Notes: generated by a model not told the origin, from the sequence alone. A stretch of 64,000 bases of DNA from Atherix ibis (GCA_958298945.1 OY282608.1:62224951-62288950), one strand, 5' to 3'; counted from the first letter of the stretch, positions 26,872 to 42,210 are shown. Numbers and translations are program-made.

Positions 26872-29077
26872 CTAAGTAATCAACAAGCCAACAAACTAAC
26901 AAACCAACAAGCCAACAAGCCAACAAACCAACAAACCAACTAGCCAACAAACTAACAAACCAACAAACCATCAAACGAACAAAGCAACAAGCCAACAAGC
27001 CAACAAACCATCAAACCAACATGCCAACAAACCAACAAACCAACAAGTCAACAAACCAACAAACCAACAAACCAACAAGCCAACAAACCAACAAACCAAC
27101 AAACGAACAAACCAACAAGCCAACAAACCAACAAACCAACAAACCAACACACTAAGTAACCAACGAGCCAACAAACCAACAAATCAACAAATCAACAAGC
27201 CAACAAACCAACAAACCAATTAGCCAACAAACTAACAAACCAACAAACCATCAAACGAACAAAGCAACAAGCCAACAAGCCAACAAACCATCAAACCAAC
27301 ATGCCAACAAACCAACAAACCAACAAGTCAACAAACCAACAAACCAACAAACCAACAAACCAACAAACCAACAAACTAAGTAATCAACAAGCCAACAAAC
27401 TAACAAACCAACAAGCCAACAAGCCAACAAACCAACAAACCAACTAGCCAACAAACTAACAAACCAACAAACCATCAAACGAACAAAGCAACAAGCCAAC
27501 AAGCCAACAAACCATCAAACCAACATGCCAACAAACCAACAAACCAACAAGTCAACAAACCAACAAACCAACAAACCAACAGGCCAACAAACCAACAAAC
27601 CAACAAACGAACAAACCAACAAGCCAACAAACCAACAAACCAACAAACCAACAAACCAAGTAACCAAAAAGCCAACAAACTAACAAAATAACAAGCCAAC
27701 AAACCAACAACCCAACAAACCAACAAACCAACAAACCAACAAGCCAACAAACCAACAAACCAACAAACGAACAAACCAACAAGCCAACAAACCAACAAAC
27801 CAACAAACCAACACACTAAGTAACCAACGAGCCAACAAACCAACAAATCAACAAATCAACAAGCCAACAAACCAACAAACCAACAAGCCAACAAACCAAC
27901 AAACCAACAAACCAACAAACCAACAAACCAACAAACCAACAAGCCAACAAACCAACAAGCCAACAAGCCATCAAACCAACAAACCAACAAGCCAACAAAC
28001 CAACAAACCAACAAACCAACAAGCCAACAAACCAACAAACAAATAAACCAACAAACCAAAAACCAACAAACCAACAAACCAACAAACCAACAAACTAAGT
28101 AATCAACAAGCCAACAAACTAACAAACCAACAAGCCAACAAGCCAACAAACCAACAAACCAACTAGCCAACAAACTAACAAACCAACAAACCATCAAACG
28201 AACAAAGCAACAAGCCAACAAGCCAACAAACCATCAAACCAACATGCCAACAAACCAACAAACCAACAAGTCAACAAACCAACAAACCAACAAACCAACA
28301 AACCAACAAGCCAACAAACCAACAAACCAACAAACCATCAAATGAACAAAGCAACAAGCCAAGAAGCCAACAAACCATCAAACCAACATGCCAACAAACC
28401 AACAAACCAACAAGTCAACAAACCAACAAACCAACAAACCAACAAACCAACAAGCCAACAAACCAACAAGCCAACAAACCAACAAGCCAACAAACCAACA
28501 AGCCAACAAGCTAACAAACCAACAAACCAACAAAGCAACAAACCAATAAACCAACAAACCAACAAACCAACAAACCAACAAACTAACAAACCAACAAGCC
28601 AACAAACCAACAAAACAACAAGCCAACAAACCAACAAACCATCAAACGAACAAAGCAACAAGCCAACAAGCCAACAAACCATCAAACCAACATGCCAACA
28701 AACCAACAAACCAACAAGTCAACAAACCAACAAACCAACAAACCAACAAACCAACAAGCCAACAAACCAACAAACCAACAAACCATCAAATGAACAAAGC
28801 AACAAGCCAAGAAGCCAACAAACCATCAAACCAACATGCCAACAAACCAACAAACCAACAAGTCAACAAACCAACAAACCAACAAACCAACAAACCAACA
28901 AGCCAACAAACCAACAAGCCAACAAACCAACAAGCCAACAAACCAACAAGCCAACAAGCCAACAAACCAACAAACCAACAAACCAACAAGCCAACAAGCC
29001 AACAAACCAACAAACAAATAAACCAACAAACCAAAAACCAACAAACCAACAAACCAACAAACCAACAAACCAACAAT
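26872..29077 (+). repeat. Family D HOR, 2.2 kb copy 1
   Basis: Opens with CTAAGTAATC and has further anchors at 27,376 and 28,095. Inside are CATCAAACGAAC units, CACACTAAG (27,148 and 27,812), CAACGAGCC and AAGTCAAC variants. It contains an internal 448-base (56 octamer) duplication: CATCAAATGAAC with AAGAAGCC appears at 28,342 and again at 28,790. Copy 2 has this motif only once, at 30,572. Confidence 0.85.
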
Positions 29078-31243
29078 CTAAGTAATCAACAAGCCAACAA
29101 ACTAACAAACCAACAAGCCAACAAGCCAACAAACCAAAAAACCAACTAGCCAACAAACTAACAAACCAACAAACCATCAAACGAACAAAGCAACAAGCCA
29201 ACAAGCCAACAAACCATCAAACCAACATGCCAACAAACCAACAAACCAACAAGTCAACAAACCAACAAACCAACAAACCAACAAGCCAACAAACCAACAA
29301 ACCAACAAACGAACAAACCAACAAGCCAACAAACCAACAAACCAACAAACCAACACACTAAGTAACCAACGAGCCAACAAACCAACAAATCAACAAATCA
29401 ACAAGCCAACAAACCAACAAACCAATTAGCCAACAAACTAACAAACCAACAAACCATCAAACGAACAAAGCAACAAGCCAACAAGCCAACAAACCATCAA
29501 ACCAACATGCCAACAAACCAACAAACCAACAAGTCAACAAACCAACAAACCAACAAACCAACAAACCAACAAACCAACAAACCAACAAACTAAGTAATCA
29601 ACAAGCCAACAAACTAACAAACCAACAAGCCAACAAGCCAACAAACCAACAAACCAACTAGCCAACAAACTAACAAACCAACAAACCATCAAACGAACAA
29701 AGCAACAAGCCAACAAGCCAACAAACCATCAAACCAACATGCCAACAAACCAACAAACCAACAAGTCAACAAACCAACAAACCAACAAACCAACAGGCCA
29801 ACAAACCAACAAACCAACAAACGAACAAACCAACAAGCCAACAAACCAACAAACCAACAAACCAACAAACCAAGTAACCAAAAAGCCAACAAACTAACAA
29901 AATAACAAGCCAACAAACCAACAACCCAACAAACCAACAAACCAACAAACCAACAAGCCAACAAACCAACAAACCAACAAACGAACAAACCAACAAGCCA
30001 ACAAACCAACAAACCAACAAACCAACACACTAAGTAACCAACGAGCCAACAAACCAACAAATCAACAAATCAACAAGCCAACAAACCAACAAACCAACAA
30101 GCCAACAAACCAACAAACCAACAAACCAACAAACCAACAAACCAACAAACCAACAAGCCAACAAACCAACAAGCCAACAAGCCATCAAACCAACAAACCA
30201 ACAAGCCAACAAACCAACAAACCAACAAACCAACAAGCCAACAAACCAACAAACAAATAAACCAACAAACCAAAAACCAACAAACCAACAAACCAACAAA
30301 CCAACAAACCAACAAACCAACAAACTAAGTAATCAACAAGCCAACAAACTAACAAACCAACAAGCCAACAAGCCAACAAACCAACAAACCAACTAGCCAA
30401 CAAACTAACAAACCAACAAACCATCAAACGAACAAAGCAACAAGCCAACAAGCCAACAAACCATCAAACCAACATGCCAACAAACCAACAAACCAACAAG
30501 TCAACAAACCAACAAACCAACAAACCAACAAACCAACAAGCCAACAAACCAACAAACCAACAAACCATCAAATGAACAAAGCAACAAGCCAAGAAGCCAA
30601 CAAACCATCAAACCAACATGCCAACAAACCAACAAACCAACAAGTCAACAAACCAACAAACCAACAAACCAACAAACCAACAAGCCAACAAACCAACAAG
30701 CCAACAAACCAACAAGCCAACAAACCAACAAGCCAACAATCTAACAAACCAACAAACCAACAAAGCAACAAACCAATAAACCAACAAACCAACAAACCAA
30801 CAAACCAACAAACTAACAAACCAACAAGCCAACAAACCAACAAAACAACAAGCCAACAAACCAACAAACCAACAAACCAACAAGCCAACAAGCCAACAAA
30901 CTAACAAACCAACAAGCCAACAAACCAACAAACCAACAAGCCAACAAACCAACAAACCAACAAACCAACAAACCAACAAACCAACAAACCAACAAACCAA
31001 CAAACCAAAAAACCAACAAACTAACAAACCAACAAGCCAAAAAACCAACAAGCCAACAAGCCAACAAACCAACAAGCCAACAAACCAACAAACCAACAAG
31101 CTAACAAACCAACAAACCAACAAACCAACAAACCAACAAACCAACAAACCAACAAACCAGAAAGCCAACAAACAAATAAACCAACAAACCAAAAACCAAC
31201 AAACCAACAAACCAACAAACCAACAAACCAACAAACCAACAAA
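29078..31243 (+). repeat. Family D HOR, 2.2 kb copy 2
   Basis: Anchors CTAAGTAATC at 29,078, 29,590 and 30,325; CACACTAAG at 29,354 and 30,026. Offsets to copy 1 rise 2,206, 2,214, 2,230, that is by one and two whole octamers. The right end differs: it carries the C-family CCAGAAAGCC marker (31,157), so this copy is a D/C mosaic where copy 1 has the 448-base duplication. Confidence 0.85.
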
Positions 31244-34200
31244 CTAAGTAATCAACAGGCCAACAAACTAACAAACCAACAAGCCAACAAGCCAACAAAC
31301 AAACAAACCAACTAGCCAACAAACCAACAACCCAACAAACCAACAAACCAACAAGCCAACAAACCAACAAACCAACAAACCAACAAACCAACAAGCCAAC
31401 AAACCAACAAACCAACAAACCAACACACTAAGTAACCAACGAGCCAAAAAACCAACAAATCAACAAATCAACAAGCCAACAAACCAACAAACCAACAAAC
31501 CAACAAACCAACAAACCAACAAACCAACAAACCAACAAGCCAACAAACCAACAAGCCAACAAGCCAACAAACCAACAAACCAACAAGCCAACAAACCAAC
31601 AAACCAACAAACCAACAAGCCAACAAACCAACAAACAAATAAACCAACAAACCAAAAACCAACAAACCAACAAACCAACAAACCAACAAACCAACAAACC
31701 AACAAACCAACAAACTAAGTAATCAACAAGCCAACAAACTAACAAACCAACAAGCCAACAAGCCAACAAACCAACAAACCAACTAGCCAACAAACGAACA
31801 AACCAACAAACCATCAAACGAACAAAGCAACAAGCCAACAAGCCAACAAACCATCAAACCAACATGCCAACAAACCAACAAACCAACAAGTCAACAAACC
31901 AACAACCCAACAAACCAACAAACCAACAAGCCAACAAACCAACAAACCAACAAACCATCAAACGAACAAAGCAACAAGCCAACAAGCCAACAAACCATCA
32001 AACCAACATGCCAACAAACCAACAAACCAACAAGTCAACAAACCAACAAACCAACAAACCAACAAACCAACAAGCCAACAAACCAACAAGCCAACAAACC
32101 AACAAGCCAACAAGCCAACAAACCAACAAACCAACAAAGCAACAAACCAACAAACCAACAAACCAACAAACCAACAAACCAACAAGCCAACAAACCAACA
32201 AACCAACAAACCAACAAACCAACAAGCCAACAAACCAACAAACCAACACACTAAGTAACCAACGAGCCAAAAAACCAACAAATCAACAAATCAACAAGCC
32301 AACAAACCAACAAACCAACAAACCAACAAACCAACAAACCAACAAACCAACAAGCCAACAAACCAACAAGCCAACAAGCCAACAAACCAACAAACCAACA
32401 AGCCAACAAACCAACAAACCAACAAACCAACAAGCCAACAAACCAACAAACAAATAAACCAACAAACCAAAAACCAACAAACCAACAAACCAACAAACCA
32501 ACAAACCAACAAACTAAGTAATCAACAAGCCAACAAACTAACAAACCAACAAGCCAACAAGCCAACAAACCAACAAACCAACTAGCCAACAAACAAACAA
32601 ACCAACAAACCATCAAACGAACAAAGCAACAAGCCAACAAGCCAACAAACCATCAAACCAACATGCCAACAAACCAACAAACCAACAAGTCAACAAACCA
32701 ACAAACCAACAAACCAACAAACCAACAAGCCAACAAACCAACAAACCAACAAACCATCAAACGAACAAAGCAACAAGCCAACAAGCCAACAAACCATCAA
32801 ACCAACATGCCAACAAACCAACAAACCAACAAGTCAACAAACCAACAAACCAACAAACCAACAAACCAACAAGCCAACAAACCAACAAGCCAACAAACCA
32901 ACAAGCCAACAAGCCAACAAACCAACAAACCAACAAACCAACAAACCAACAAACTAAGTAATCAACAAGCCAACAAACTAACAAACAAACAAGCCAACAA
33001 GCCAACAAACCAACAAACCAACTAGCCAACAAACTAACAAACCAACAAACCATCAAACGAACAAAGCAACAAGCCAACAAGCCAACAAACCATCAAACCA
33101 ACATGCCAACAAACCAACAAACCAATAAGTCAACAAACCAACAAACCAACAAACCAACAAACCAACAAGCCAACAAACCAACAAACCAACAAACCATCAA
33201 ACGAACAAAGCAACAAGCCAACAAGCCAACAAACCATCAAACCAACATGCCAACAAACCAACAAACCAACAAGTCAACAAACCAACAAACCAACAAACCA
33301 ACAAACCAACAAGCCAACAAACCAACAAGCCAACAAACCAACAAGCCAACAAGCCAACAAGCTAACAAACCAACAAACCAACAAAGCAACAAACCAATAA
33401 ACCAACAAACCAACAAACCAACAAACCAACAAACTAACAAACCAACAAGCCAACAAACCAACAAAACAACAAGCCAACAAACCAACAAACCAACAAACCA
33501 ATAAGCCAACAAGCCAACAAACTAACAAACCAACAATCCAACAAACCAACAAACCAACAAGCCAACAAACCAACAAACCAACAAACCAACAAACCAACAA
33601 ACCAACAAACCAACAAACCAAAAAACCAACAAACTAACAAACCAACAAGCCAAAAAACCAACAAACCAACAAGCCAACAAACCAACAAGCCAACAAACCA
33701 ACAAACCAACAAGCCAACAAACCAACAAACCAACAAACCAACAAACCAGAAAGCCAACAAACAAATAAACCAACAAACCAAAAACCAACAAACCAACAAA
33801 CCAACAAACCAACAAACCAACAAACCAACAAACTAAGTAATCAACAAGCCAACAAACTAACAAACCAACAAGCCAACAAGCCAACAAACAAACAAACCAA
33901 CTAGCCAACAAACCAACAACCCAACAAACCAACAAACCAACAAGCCAACAAACCAACAAACCAACAAACCAACAAACCAACAAGCCAACAAACCAACAAA
34001 CCAACAAACCAACACACTAAGTAACCAACGAGCCAAAAAACCAACAAATCAACAAATCAACAAGCCAACAAACCAACAAACCAACAAACCAACAAACCAA
34101 CAAACCAACAAACCAACAAACCAACAAACCAACAAGCCAACAAACCAACAAGCCAACAAGCCAACAAACCAACAAACCAACAAGCCAACAAACCAACAAA

Positions 34201-35198
34201 CCAACAAACCAACAAGCCAACAAACCAATAAACAAATAAACCAACAAACCAAAAACCAACAAACCAACAAACCAACAAACCAACAAACCAACAAACTAAG
34301 TAATCAACAAGCCAACAAACTAACAAACCAACAAGCCAACAAGCCAACAAACCAACAAACCAACTAGCCAACAAACGAACAAACCAACAAACCATCAAAC
34401 GAACAAAGCAACAAGCCAACAAGCCAACAAACCATCAAACCAACATGCCAACAAACCAACAAACCAACAAGTCAACAAACCAACAAACCAACAAACCAAC
34501 AAACCAACAAGCCAACAAACCAACAAACCAACAAACCATCAAACGAACAAAGCAACAAGCCAACAAGCCAACAAACCATCAAACCAACATGCCAACAAAC
34601 CAACAAACCAACAAGTCAACAAACCAACAAACCAACAAACCAACAAACCAACAAGCCAACAAACCAACAAGCCAACAAACCAACAAACCAACAAGCCAAC
34701 AAGCCAACAAACCAACAAACCAACAAAGCAACAAACCAACAAACCAACAAACCAACAAACCAACAAACCAACAAACTAACAAACCAACAAGCCAACAAAC
34801 CAACAAAACAACAAGCCAACAAACCAACAAACCAACAAACCAACAAGCCAACAAGCCAACAAACTAACAAACCAACAAGCCAACAAACCAACAAACCAAC
34901 AAGCCAACAAACCAACAAACCAACAAACCAACAAACCAACAAACCAACAAATCAACAAACCAAAAAACCAACAAACTAACAAACCAACAAGCCAAAAAAC
35001 CAACAAGCCAACAAGCCAACAAACCAACAAGCCAACAAACCAACAAACCAACAAGCCAACAAACCAACAAACCAACAAACCAACAAACCAACAAACCAAC
35101 AAACCAGAAAGCCAACAAACAAATAAACCAACAAACCAAAAACCAACAAACCAACAAACCAACAAACCAACAAACCAACAAACCAACGAACCAACAAA
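31244..35198 (+). repeat. Family D HOR array, continued
   Basis: CTAAGTAATC anchors at 31,244, 31,715, 32,514, 32,954, 33,833, 34,296 and 35,199 give alternating short (440-471) and long (799-903) segments. 31,244 to about 32,200 recurs at 33,833 to about 34,780 with offsets of 2,581-2,589 bases. Each long segment carries CATCAAACGAAC followed, about 30 bases on, by CATCAAACC and CATGCC. A 7-base CCAAAAA unit precedes most anchors. Confidence 0.85.
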
Positions 35199-38021
35199 CT
35201 AAGTAATCAACAAGCCAACAAACTAACAAACCAACAAGCCAACAAAACAACAACCAAACAAACCAACTAGCCAACAAACCAACAAACAAACAAGCCAACA
35301 AACCAACAAACCAACAAACCAACAAACCAACAAACCAACAAACTAACAAACCAACAAGCCAACAAACCAACAAACCAACAAACCATCAAACGAACAAAGC
35401 AACAAGCCAACAAGCTAACAAACCATCAAACCAACAAGCCAACAAACCAACAAACCAACAAGCCAACAAACCAATAAACCAACAAACCAACAAACCAACA
35501 AGCCAACAAACCAACAAACCAACAAACCAACAAACCAACAAGCCAACAAACCAACAAACAAATAAACCAACAAACCAAAAAACCAACAAACCAACAAACC
35601 AACAAACCAACAAACCAACAAGCCAACAAGCCAACAAACCAACAAGCCAACAAACCAACAAGCCAACAAGCCAACAAACCAACAAACCAACAAAGCAACA
35701 AACCAACAAACCAACAAACCAACAAACTAACAAACCAACAAGCCAACAAACCAACAAACCAACAAACCAACAAACCAACAAACCAACAAGCCAACAAGCC
35801 AACAAACCAACAAACCAACAAACAAACAAGCCAACAAACCAACAAGCCAACAAAACAACTAACCAACAAACCAAGTAACCAAAAAACCAACAAACCATCA
35901 AACGAACAAAGCAACAAACCAACAAGCCAACAAGCCAACAAAACAACAAACCAAGTAACCAAAAAGCCAACAAACTAACAAACCAACAAGCCAACAAACC
36001 AACTAGCCAATAAGCCAACAAACCAACAAAGTAACAAACCGAAAAACCAACAAACCAAAAAACCAACAAACCAACAAACCATCAAACGAACAAAGTAACA
36101 AGCCAACAAGCCAACAAACCAACAAACTAACAAGCCAACAAACCAACAAACCAACAAGCCAACAAGCCAACAAGCCAACAAACCAGTAAACCAACAAACC
36201 AACGAGTCAACAAACCAACAAACCAACAAGCCAACAAACCAACAAACCAACAAACCAACAAACCAACAAGCCAACAAGCCAACAAACCAACAAACCAACA
36301 AATCAACAAACTAAGTAACCAACAAGCTAACAAACCAACAAACCAACAAGCCAACAAGCCAACAAACCAACAAACCAACAAGCCAACAAACCAACAAACC
36401 AACAAGCCAACAAACCAACAAGCCAACAAACCAAAAAACCAACAAACCAACAAACCAACAAACCAATAAACCAACAAACCAACAAACCAACATGCCAACA
36501 AGCCAACAAACCAACAAACCAACAAACAAATAAACCAACAAACCAACAAACCAACAAACAAACAAACCAACAAACCAACAAACAAATAAACCAACAAACC
36601 AACAAACCAACAAACCAACAAACCAACAAACCAACAAACCAATTAACCAACAAACCAACAAACCAACAAGCCAACAAACCAACAAACCAACAAACCAACA
36701 AACCAACAAGCCAACAAGCCAACAAACCAACAAGCCAACAAACCAACAAGCCAACAAACCAACAAGCCAACATACCAACAAACCAACAAACCAACAAAGC
36801 AACAAACCAACAAACCAACAAACCAACAAACCAACAAACTAACAAACCAACAAGCCAACAAACCAACAAACCAACAAGCCAACAAACTAACAAACCAACA
36901 AACCAACAAGCCAACAAGCCAACAAACTGACAAACCAACAAGCCAACAAACCAACAAACCAACAAACCAACAAGCCAACAAACCAACAAACCAACAAACC
37001 AACAAACCAACAAACCAACAAACAAAAAAACCAACAAACTAACAAACCAACAAACCAACAAACCAACAAGCCAACAAGCCAACAAACCAACAAGCCAACA
37101 ACCCAACAAACCAACAAGCCAACAAACCAACAAACCAACAAACCAACAAACCAACAAACCAGCAAACCAGAAAGCCAACAAACTAACAAACCAACAAGCC
37201 AACAAACCAACAAGCCAACAAGCCAACAAACCAACAAACCAACAAAGCAACAAACCAACAAACCAACAAACCAACAAACCAACAAACCAACAAACCAACA
37301 AGCCAACAAACCAACAAACCAACAAACCAACAAACCAACAAGCCAACAAGCAAACAAACAAACAAACCAACAATCCAACAAACCAACAAACCAACAAACC
37401 AACAAACCAACAAACCAGCAAACCAACAAGCCAACAAGCCAACAAACCAACAAACCAACAAGCCAACAAGCCAACAAACCAACAAACCAACAAGCCAACA
37501 AACCAACAAACCAACAAACCAACAAACCAACAAGCCAACAAACCAACAAGCCAACAAGCCAACAAACCAACAAACCAACAAGCCAACAAACCAACAAACC
37601 AACAAAGCAACAAGCCAACAAACCAACAAACCAACAAACCAACAAACCAAGTAACCAAAAAGCCAACAAACTAACAAACCAACAAGCCAACAAACCAACA
37701 AACCAACAAACCAACAAACCAACAAGCCAACAAGCCAACAAACCAACAAACCAACAAGCCAACAAACCAACAAACCAACAAACCAACATGCCAACAAACC
37801 AACACACTAAGTAACCAACAAGCCAACAAACCAACAAACGAACAAATCAACAAGCCAACAAACCAACAAACCAACAAGCCAACAAACCAACAAACCAACA
37901 AACCAACAAACCAACAAACCAACAAAGCAACAAGCCAACAAACCAACAAGCCAACAATCCAACAAACCAAAACCAACAAGCCAACAAACCAACAAACCAA
38001 CAAACCAACAAACCAATAAAC
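35199..38021 (+). repeat. Mixed octamer block
   Basis: Satellite with modules from several families: CATCAAACGAAC at about 35,387, 35,898 and 36,080, CTAAGTAACC with AAGCTAAC at 36,311, CAATTAACC near 36,640, CCAGAAAG near 37,166. A 6-base unit (CCAAAA) near 37,967 shifts the register. I see no regular period in this block. Confidence 0.7.
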
Positions 38022-39730
38022 CAACAAACAAATAAACAAACAAACCAAAAATCAACAAACCAACAAACCAAGAAGCCAACAAACCAACAAACCAACAAAC
38101 TAAGTAATCAACAAGCCAACAAACTAACAAACCAACAAGCCAACAAGTCAACAAACCAACAAACCAACTAGCCAACAAACCAACAAACCAACAAGCAAAC
38201 AAACCAACAAACCAACAAACCAACAAACTAACAAACCAACAAGCGAACAAACCAACAAACCAACAAACCATCAAACGAACAAAGCAACAAGCCAACAAGC
38301 CAACAAACCATCAAACCAACAAGCCAACAAACCAACAAACCAACAAGCCAACAAACCAACAAACCAACAAACCAACAAACCAACAAGCCAACAAACCAAC
38401 AAACCAACAAACCAACAAACCAACAAGCCAACAAACCAACAAACAAATAAACCAACAAACCAAAAAACCAACAAACCAACAAACCAACAAACCAACAAAC
38501 CAACAAACCAACAAACCAACAAGCCAACAAGCCAACAAACCAACAAACCAACAAACAAACAAGCCAACAAACCAACAAGCCAACAAACCAACAAACCAAC
38601 AAACCAAGTAACCAACAAACCAACAAACCATCAAACGAACAAAGCAACAAACCAACAAGCCAACAAGCCAACAAAACAACAAACCAAGTAACCAAAAAGC
38701 CAACAAACTAACAAACCAACAAGCCAACAAACCAACAAGCCAACAAGCCAACAAACCAACAAACCAACAAAGTAACAAACCAAAAAACCAACAAACCATC
38801 AAACGAACAAAGTAACAAGCCAACAAGCCAACAAACCAACAAACTAACAAGCCAACAAACCAACAAACCAATAAGCCAACAAGCCAACAAACCAACAAAC
38901 CAACAAACCAACAAGTCAACAAACCAACAAACCAACAAGCAAACAAACCAACAAACCAACAAACCAACAAACCATCAAGCCAACAAGCCAACAAACCAAC
39001 AAACCAACAAACCAACAAACTAAGTAACCAACAAGCTAACAAACCAACAAACCAACAAGCCAACAAGCCAACAAACCAACAAACCAACAAACCAACAAGC
39101 CAACAAACCAACAAACCAACAAGCCAACAAACCAACAAACCAACAAACCAAAAAACCAACAAACCAACAAACCAATAAACCAACAAACCAACAAACCAAC
39201 AAGCCAACAAGCCAACAAACCAGCAAACCAACAAGCCGACAAACCAACAAACCAACAAACAAATAAACCAACAAACCTACAAACCAACAAACCAACAAAC
39301 CAACAAACCAACAAACCAACAAATCAACAAACAAATAAACCAACAAACCAACCAACCAACAAACCAACAAACCAACAAACCAACAAACCAATTAACCAAC
39401 AAACCAACAAACGAACAAACCAAGAAACCAACAAACCAAAAAACCAACAAACCAACAAGCCAACAAGCCAACAAACCAACAAGCCAACAAACCAACAAGC
39501 CAACAAACCAATAAGCCAACAAGCCAACAAACCAACAAACCAACAAAGCAACAAACCAACAAACCAACAAACCAACAAACCAACAAACTAACAAACCAAC
39601 AAGCCAACAAACCAACAAACCAACAAGCCAACAAACCAACAAACCAACAAACCAACAAGCCAACAAGCCAACAAACTAACAAACCAACAAGCCAACAAAC
39701 CAACAAACCAACAAGCCAACAAACCAACAA
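38022..39730 (+). repeat. Family E HOR, copy 1
   Basis: Starts near CCAAAAATC (38,045), then CTAAGTAATC (about 38,100), CATCAAACGAAC at about 38,269, 38,628 and 38,797, and CTAAGTAACC with AAGCTAAC at 39,020. The matching copy starts 2,439 bases on; from about 39.2 kb the offset becomes 2,487, a gain of six octamers in copy 2. Confidence 0.85.
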
Positions 39731-40460
39731 ACCAACAAACCAACAAACCAACAAACCAACAAACCAAAAAACCAACAAACTAATAAACGAACAAGCCAAA
39801 AAACCAACAAGCCAACAAGCCAACAAACCAACAAGCCAACAAACCAACAATCCAACAAGCCAACAAACCAACACCCCAACAAACCAACAAACCAGAAAGC
39901 CAACAAACTAACAAACCAACAAGCCAACAAACCAACAAGCCAACAAGCCAAAAAACCAACAAACCAACAAAGCAACAAACCAACAAACCAACAAACCAAC
40001 AAACCAACAAACCAACAAACTAACAAACCAACAAGCCAACAAACCAACAAACCAACCAGCCAACAAACCAACAAACCAACAAACCAACAAGCCAACAAGC
40101 CAACAAACTAACAAACCAACAAGCCAACAAACCAACAAACCAACAAGTCAACAAACCAACAAACCAACAAACCAACAAACCAACAAACCAACAAACCAAA
40201 AAACCAACAAACCAACAAGCCAAGAAGCCAACAAACCAACAAACTAACAAACCAACAAACGAACTACCCAACAAACCAACAAGCCAACAAGCTAACAAAC
40301 CAACAAACCAAGTAACCAAAAAGCCAACAAACTAACAAACCAACAAGCCAACAAGCCAACAAACCAACAAACCAACAAAGCAACAAGCCAACAAGCCAAC
40401 AAACCAACAAACCAACAAATCAACAAACCATCAATCCAACAAACCAACAAGCCAACAAAC
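39731..40460 (+). repeat. Octamer spacer between family E copies
   Basis: Octamer satellite not matched at the corresponding place after copy 2. It carries a CCAGAAAG variant near 39,893 and a CAACACCCC variant near 39,871. No other structure seen. Confidence 0.65.
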
Positions 40461-42210
40461 CAACAAACCAATAAACAAACAAACCAAAAATCAACAAACC
40501 AACAAACCAACAAACCAACAAACCAACAAACCAACAAACTAAGTAATCAACAAGCCAACAAACTAACAAACCAACAAGCCAACAAGTCAACAAACCAACA
40601 AACCAACTAGCCAACAAACCAACAAACCAACAAGCAAACAAACCAACTAACCAACAAACCAACAAACTAACAAACCAACAAGCGAACAAACCAACAAACC
40701 ACCAAACCATCAAACGAACAAAGCAACAAGCCAACAAGCCAACAAACCATCAAACCAACAAGCCAACAAACCAACAAACCAACAAGCCAACAAACCAACA
40801 AACCAACAAACCAACAAACCAACAAGCCAACAAACCAACAAACCAACAAACCAACAAACCAACAAGCCAACAAACCAACAAACAAATAAACCAACAAACC
40901 AAAAAACCAACAAACCAACAAACCAACAAACCAACAAACCAACAAACCAACAAACCAACAAGCCAACAAGCCAACAAACCAACAAACCAACAAACAAACA
41001 AGCCAACAAACCAACAAGCCAACAAACCAACAAACCAACAAACCAAGTAACCAACAAACCAACAAACCATCAAACGAACAAAGCAACAAACCAACAAGCC
41101 AACAAGCCAACAAAACAACAAACCAAGTAACCAAAAAGCCAACAAACTAACAAACCAACAAGCCAACAAACCAACAAGCCAACAAGCCAACAAACCAACA
41201 AACCAACAAAGTAACAAACCAAAAAACCAACAAACCATCAAACGAACAAAGTAACAAGCCAACAAGCCAACAAACCAACAAACTAACAAGCAAACAAACC
41301 AACAAACCAATAAGCCAACAAGCCAACAAACCAACAAACCAACAAACCAACAAGTCAACAAACCAACAAACCAACAAGCAAACAAACCAACAAACCAACA
41401 AACCAACAAACCATCAAGCCAACAAGCCAACAAACCAACAAACCAACAAACCAACAAACTAAGTAACCAACAAGCTAACAAACCAACAAACCAACAAGCC
41501 AACAAGCCAACAAACCAACAAACCAACAAACCAACAAACCAACAAGCCAACAAACCAACAAACCAACAAGCCAACAAACCAACAAACCAACAAACCAAAA
41601 AACCAACAAACCAACAAACCAACAAACCAATAAACCAACAAACCAACAAACCAACAAGCCAACAAGCCAACAAACCAACAAACCAACAAGCCGACAAACC
41701 AACAAACCAACAAACCAACAAGCCAACAAGCCAACAAACCAACAAACAAATAAACCAACAAACCTACAAACCAACAAACCAACAAACCAACAAACACACA
41801 AACCAACAAACCAACAAACAAATAAACCAACAAACCAACAAACCAACAAACCAACAAACCAACAAACCAACAAACCAATTAACCAACAAACCAACAAACG
41901 AACAAACCAAGAAACCAACAAACCAAAAAACCAACAAACCAACAAGCCAACAAGCCAACAAACCAACAAGCCAACAAACCAACAAGCCAACAAACCAACA
42001 AGCCAACAAGCCAACAAACCAACAAACCAACAAAGCAACAAACCAACAAACCAACAAACCAACAAACCAACAAACTAACAAACCAACAAGCCAACAAACC
42101 AACAAACCAACAAGCCAACAAACCAACAAACCAACAAACCAACAAGCCAACAAGCCAACAAACTAACAAACCAACAAGCCAACAAACCAACAAACCGACA
42201 AGCCAACAAA
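40461..42210 (+). repeat. Family E HOR, copy 2
   Basis: CCAAAAATC at 40,484, CATCAAACGAAC at about 40,708, 41,067 and 41,235, and CTAAGTAACC with AAGCTAAC at 41,459 mirror copy 1 at +2,439. After about 41.7 kb the match continues at +2,487. The match is lost near 42,200, where this copy reads CCGACAAGCC. Confidence 0.85.

Noticed and set aside
28342..29085. A 247-codon + strand frame with an ATG start, rich in T, N, K, P and Q (similar ones at 31,864-32,457 and 34,445-34,867)
   Set aside because: The ATG comes from a variant unit (AAATGAAC or CATGCC) and the rest is the octamer read as a TNKPTNQQ cycle. Ser, Ala and Glu changes follow unit variants, not protein constraint.
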